A DNA stretch of 6,470 nt, from the NCBI GenBank assembly GCA_910584695.1, contig CAJUBR010000116.1, positions 1 to 6,470 of the forward strand, given 5' to 3'. A model generated the notes under the pieces. The model did no database searches, was not told the origin of the DNA, and saw only the letters and a list, made by a program, of their open reading frames with translations. The position numbers were made by a program, and so were the translations under genes. Every line of letters begins with the position of its first letter. Position 1 is the stretch's first letter. Positions 4,347-6,470 of this stretch are shown here, in pieces. Source of the DNA: an uncultured Lachnospiraceae bacterium (lineage in GTDB: Bacteria > Bacillota > Clostridia > Lachnospirales > Lachnospiraceae).

Positions 4347-6470
4347 TTAAAAATATTCGTCTATATATGCCTCAAACTGTTCCTCTGACATTAATACCTG
4401 TCTTGGCTTTGTTCCTTCCTCCGGTCCCACTACACCTGCCTCAAACAACTGGTCCATAATTCTGGCTGCCCGGTTAAACCCTATTTTAAACATACGCTGC
4501 AGCATGCCAATGGATGCCTTATCTTTATCAATGATGAACTTCCCTGCTTGAACAAAATATTCATCCCTTTCACTGTCAGCGGAACCCTTTGATGCAGCTG
4601 TAGCACCTGAAGAAGAGGAGGTAATCTGATTCGTCACTTCCTCACTATAAGTTGTTTCTCCGTTTTGTGCTTTTAAAAACTCTACAACATTTACTACTTC
4701 ATCATCAGAAATATAAGCTCCCTGTACACGTAATGGTTTCGGATACATCGTAGGATAAAATAACATATCACCATTTCCCAAAAGCTTCTCTGCACCGACA
4801 CTGTCGATAATGGTCCGGGAATCCACTCCGGAAGATACGGAAAGGGCAATACGAGATGGAACATTCGCTTTAATCAAACCGGTCACGACATCTACGGAAG
4901 GTCTTTGCGTAGCGATTACAAGATGAATTCCAGCCGCCCTTGCCAACTGTGCAAGACGTACAATCGCCTCTTCTACCTCCGCCTTTGCAACCATCATCAA
5001 ATCTGCAAGCTCGTCCACGATAATGACAATCTGCGGCATTTTTTGAAGCTTTTCTTCCTCTGCCTTACCGGATTCTATCGCTTCCTTTACTCTGGCATTA
5101 TATCCCTGAATATTTCTTACGTTACACTCCGAAAACATCTCATATCGCTGTGACATCTCTGCAACTGCCCAGTTAAGGGCTCCGGCAGCCTTTTTCGGAT
5201 CGGTTACCACCGGTGTCAGTAAATGCGGAATCCCATTATATACCTTTAACTCCACCTGCTTCGGGTCCACTAAAATCAGCTTTACTTCATCCGGGTGTGC
5301 CTTATACAAAATACTCATAATCAATGTATTCGTACAGACAGATTTACCGGAACCGGTTGCCCCTGCGATTAACATATGCGGCATTTTTGCAATATCTTCT
5401 ACAATTACATTTCCCTCAATATCCTTACCTACTGCAAATGCAATCTTAGACGGATGTTTAATGAATTTCTCGGTGTCAATCAGCTCACGGAATCCTACAC
5501 CACTTCTTTTTTCATTTGGTATTTCAATACCCACCGCTGATTTCCCGGGAATCGGTGCCTCGATACGAATACTCTGGGCTGCCAGATTCATCATAATATC
5601 ATCGGCAAGTCCTGTAATTTTGCTAACCTTAACGCCCTGCTCCGGTACCATTTCATAACGGGTTACAGACGGACCACAGCTATAATTAGTCATTGTGACA
5701 TTTACACCGAAACTCTTTAGCACCTCCTGAAGCTTTATGGCATTCTGCCTGATCACATCTTCTCTGGCTGCAGTCTGACTCTTACTCTTTTTTAAAAGTT
5801 CCAGTGGTGGGAATTTATAATCCGATTCACTGGTACTGACAACTTTGGCAGATACATTTTTGACTTCTGCTGCCGTCTTATTTTCCATCTTCATGATGTC
5901 CTCAGGCGATTCTGCTTTTGCATTTTCCATTTGCCGGGATGCCGGAACCGGATTTTCCTTTATATCCTCGTTTTGCTCCGGTAATACAGCCGGAACAACT
6001 GTTTTTTTCGCTTTGCTCCTTCTCTTTTTCTTATCGGAATTCAATTTGACTTCTTCCTTTGATATCTGAGACACTGCAAATTCATCCATATGTTCTCCCG
6101 GAAGATTCAATTCATAATCCATTGTAATCTCATGGACTTCTTCATTTTCAGGTAATTTATCTACCGTTTTAGAAGGGAGAATCCCTTTATCCGTCTCAGC
6201 AGGTAAAACAGATATGGAATCCAAGACAGAAGCCTTTTTTCTCTGGGTAAATACTTCATCCTGTTCCTGCGGATAATCCTCTCTTACAATCTCTTCAAAG
6301 TCCTTTTTCTTTTCTTTTCTTTTCATCCTGTCAGAACTGCGTTTTTTCGGTTTCCCCGCTTCTTCTATCGCCTCTTCCCCGATATCCTCTTTTTGCATCG
6401 TCACAATTTCCTTAAAGAAATCAATCACTGACACCTCTGCAAACAATACGACACATAAAATAATCGCAAG
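4347..6470 (-). CDS. ftsK: DNA translocase FtsK/SpoIIIE, C-terminal 707 residues (5' end outside the window)
   Basis: FtsK/SpoIIIE proteins are membrane-anchored hexameric ATPases that pump chromosomal DNA through the closing division or sporulation septum. Numbering from the codon at the window edge (6468-6470): residues 1-19 (LAIILCVVLFAEVSVIDFF) are the end of the last membrane helix. Residues about 20-212 are a charged, low-complexity linker with Lys/Arg clusters. The motor begins near SDYKFPPLELL (216) and has Walker A GATGSGKS (370-377), VDPKQVEL (about 401-408), Walker B IVIIVDE (481-487) and ATQRPS (520-525). A Ser/Ala-rich spacer (about 616-636) leads to the winged-helix gamma domain (about 637-702, FIIDKDKASIGMLQRMF), which reads DNA polarity sequences. 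The frame is open to the window edge; a TTG at 6444-6446 could be taken for a start, but it codes for Leu inside the membrane helix. The missing part should be the first membrane helices. FtsK and SpoIIIE cannot be told apart from this sequence alone. Confidence 0.97.
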   Translation of the reverse strand, partial: LAIILCVVLFAEVSVIDFFKEIVTMQKEDIGEEAIEEAGKPKKRSSDRMKRKEKKKDFEEIVREDYPQEQDEVFTQRKKASVLDSISVLPAETDKGILPSKTVDKLPENEEVHEITMDYELNLPGEHMDEFAVSQISKEEVKLNSDKKKRRSKAKKTVVPAVLPEQNEDIKENPVPASRQMENAKAESPEDIMKMENKTAAEVKNVSAKVVSTSESDYKFPPLELLKKSKSQTAAREDVIRQNAIKLQEVLKSFGVNVTMTNYSCGPSVTRYEMVPEQGVKVSKITGLADDIMMNLAAQSIRIEAPIPGKSAVGIEIPNEKRSGVGFRELIDTEKFIKHPSKIAFAVGKDIEGNVIVEDIAKMPHMLIAGATGSGKSVCTNTLIMSILYKAHPDEVKLILVDPKQVELKVYNGIPHLLTPVVTDPKKAAGALNWAVAEMSQRYEMFSECNVRNIQGYNARVKEAIESGKAEEEKLQKMPQIVIIVDELADLMMVAKAEVEEAIVRLAQLARAAGIHLVIATQRPSVDVVTGLIKANVPSRIALSVSSGVDSRTIIDSVGAEKLLGNGDMLFYPTMYPKPLRVQGAYISDDEVVNVVEFLKAQNGETTYSEEVTNQITSSSSGATAASKGSADSERDEYFVQAGKFIIDKDKASIGMLQRMFKIGFNRAARIMDQLFEAGVVGPEEGTKPRQVLMSEEQFEAYIDEYF

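Overview
All recognisable genes lie on the minus strand. Read in the direction of transcription they are ftsK (5' end outside the window), fhs, folD, rimO and the first 16 codons of pgsA, which runs off the other edge. The protein sequences, moderate-to-low GC content, strong AGGAGG-type ribosome binding sites and ftsK...rimO-pgsA gene order point to a Clostridia member of the Bacillota, most likely Lachnospiraceae. That placement is inferred from sequence style and was not checked by a search.

Layout from high to low coordinates: 6470-4347 is the C-terminal 707 residues of an FtsK/SpoIIIE DNA translocase (end of the last membrane helix, charged linker, motor, gamma domain). After 38 bases comes fhs (4308-2641), formate-tetrahydrofolate ligase. 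Next is the only sizeable non-coding stretch (2640-2246). It holds a 147-base long hairpin with perfect 21-bp outer arms, followed on the minus strand by six T residues, and then an AT-richer leader with a small palindrome. folD (2245-1397) and rimO (1373-33) follow, 23 bases apart. pgsA starts inside the last codons of rimO (overlap 17 bases).

Fhs and FolD are consecutive enzymes of tetrahydrofolate one-carbon metabolism: formate to 10-formyl-THF, then reversibly to methenyl- and methylene-THF. Their products feed purine, thymidylate, serine/glycine and formyl-methionine synthesis. RimO methylthiolates ribosomal protein uS12, PgsA makes phosphatidylglycerophosphate, and FtsK/SpoIIIE pumps chromosomal DNA through the division septum. 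The ftsK, rimO and pgsA set is a familiar housekeeping neighbourhood in Firmicutes, and the folate pair looks inserted into it.

I see no phage, CRISPR, toxin-antitoxin, defence or biosynthetic system here. The two points that go beyond routine annotation are the long intergenic hairpin, a possible dispersed repeat that also looks like a terminator, and the overlapping pgsA start, which is easily missed because only 49 bases of the gene are present.
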